In this document: positions 41,713 through 42,341 of the stretch, piece after piece
How positions within the stretch are numbered: position 1 is the first letter of the stretch
Layout of the letters: every line of letters begins with the position of its first letter
Assembly (NCBI GenBank): GCA_003165235.1
Contig: PLSV01000132.1
Coordinates: forward strand, 1 to 42,341
Reading direction: 5' to 3'
Source: Syntrophobacteraceae bacterium
GTDB taxonomy: Bacteria; Desulfobacterota; Syntrophobacteria; Syntrophobacterales; Syntrophobacteraceae
DNA length: 42,341 bases
The notes under the pieces: generated by a model
What the model saw: only the letters and a program-made list of their open reading frames with translations
Databases searched by the model: none
What the model was told of the DNA's origin: nothing
Made by a program: the position numbers and the translations under genes

Positions 41713-42035
41713 TTTGTGGCTTCTTCGTTGCGCCAGTAGCCAAGCATCATTACCGGGTTATCGGTCCTGCAGGCTATTTCCCCGAGAACCCCAGGTGTTT
41801 GTATGAAATTACCTTGCTCGTCAACCAAGTCTACCCTGTGGCCAGGATATGCTTTACCCATCGATCCCGGCTTTATCTTCATGATTAGACCGCAATTGCC
41901 TATCACGTAATTCGCCTCGGTCTGGCCAAAGAACTCGTTGATGGTCAATCCGAATTCCTCTCGCGCCCACCTGATAGTCTCATCTCCCACAGTTTCCCCA
42001 CCTGAGGCGATGCTCCTGGGAGCACTGCATTGAAG
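41713..42035 (-). pseudogene. AMP-dependent acyl-CoA synthetase, internal fragment
   Basis: The minus strand encodes RSIASGGETVGDETIRWA, REEFGLTINEFFGQTEAN and ILGEIACRTDNPVMMLGYW-type sequence (the last written MLGYWRNEEATK). These are the A5-A7 motifs of acetyl/medium-chain acyl-CoA synthetases. The fragment stops after GYWRNEEATK at the junction with the HGSNAT fragment. It fades into unrelated frames above about 42035, where a TGA closes the frame. Both the N-terminal and the C-terminal (lid) domains are absent. Confidence 0.72.
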
Positions 42036-42336
42036 CAGTCACTCCATCCCTGCCTGCTCTGTCCTGGCGTCCCAACCGCCGGTGCGGTATATTTTACCTT
42101 CCCCCACAAATTCCCATTGAATTCACCCAGATCTATCAGGATTTTACGCTCATTTTCGAGGAGCAATCAATGACTCTCACCTTGCATATATGGGAAGCAA
42201 AATATCGACTGTGGAATGCTGCTATGCCCTGAAATTTGCCTAAATTTATGTAGTCCCCATTTTTAGCTTGCGTATTTTGTGGAGACATTTAATCTGGATT
42301 GGGAGTTTTCTTCTATAACGCGGGGAGGAGGCATTT
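42036..42336. other. AT-rich intergenic region before the last gene
   Basis: No gene is recognised in these 300 bases. They should contain the promoter of the gene starting at 42337; TTGCGT and TTTAAT occur at a promoter-like distance near 42265-42295, but this is weak. Confidence 0.3.
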
Positions 42337-42341
42337 ATGAA
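42337..42341 (+). CDS. Start of a gene running off the window
   Basis: ATG at 42337 is preceded by a strong ribosome site (CGGGGAGGAGG, 6 bases away). Only the first codon and two bases are visible, so nothing can be said about the product. Confidence 0.5.

Noticed and set aside
1..42341. A CRISPR array, toxin-antitoxin pair or prophage as the hidden system
   Set aside because: I found no regularly spaced repeats, cas motifs, phage structural genes or paired small toxin/antitoxin frames on either strand.

Overview
The window reads like a chromosome segment of a Gram-negative, anaerobic deltaproteobacterium-like organism (the Syntrophobacter/Desulfo- type is my best guess, from gene content only). 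The grounds are a complete outer-membrane and lipid A block that uses LpxI rather than LpxH, an oxygen-sensitive indolepyruvate:ferredoxin oxidoreductase, an oxygen-sensitive 4-hydroxybutyryl-CoA dehydratase-type enzyme, a family III CoA-transferase and branched-chain-type ABC transporters. No taxonomic search was possible.

Positions 1-14030 are dense and housekeeping. The tail of lolD is followed by bamA, skp, lpxD, fabZ, lpxA, an lpxI gene fused in frame to a Gfo/Idh/MocA oxidoreductase, and lpxB. These genes overlap or nearly touch, so outer-membrane protein assembly and lipid A synthesis are probably co-expressed. Next come shikimate kinase (minus strand), a DUF374 acyltransferase-like gene, the RNase P RNA gene rnpB, ispD-ispF (overlapping) and cysS.

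Positions 14147-18691 hold an HGSNAT/DUF5009-type membrane protein (minus), a small membrane protein, an AhpF-like disulfide reductase and phoU (minus). Positions 18.7-22.7 kb are looser: an epoxide hydrolase with a clear -10 box and palindrome upstream, an isochorismatase-family hydrolase, a diverged 51-bp repeat pair, and a SpoVR C-terminal remnant.

Positions 22.9-32.7 kb are accessory and heavily scarred. Intact genes are iorA-iorB, a GntR/FCD regulator, a YqeB-type molybdenum hydroxylase accessory gene, an MltB-like transglycosylase (C-terminus replaced) and a BASS-type transporter. Between them lie remnants of an acyl-CoA dehydrogenase, a nucleotidyltransferase, an AbfD-type dehydratase, an amidohydrolase, an IS1634-type transposase and a short-chain dehydrogenase broken by a perfect 20-bp tandem duplication.

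Positions 32.7-41.1 kb form a coherent catabolic module on the plus strand: LivK-type binding protein, LivH, LivM, LivG, LivF, a truncated second binding protein, a full AbfD-family enzyme with all four Fe-S ligands, and a CaiB/BaiF CoA-transferase. The likely logic is uptake of an organic acid, CoA activation and radical dehydration; the substrate is unknown. The last 1.2 kb contains a truncated second HGSNAT-like gene abutting an antisense acyl-CoA synthetase remnant, and the start codon of one more gene at the very end.

No CRISPR array, tRNA gene or replication origin was recognised. The most interesting points are the LpxI-oxidoreductase fusion, the AbfD/CoA-transferase/Liv module, and the repeated pattern of one intact plus one truncated copy of the same family (AbfD, LivK, HGSNAT).
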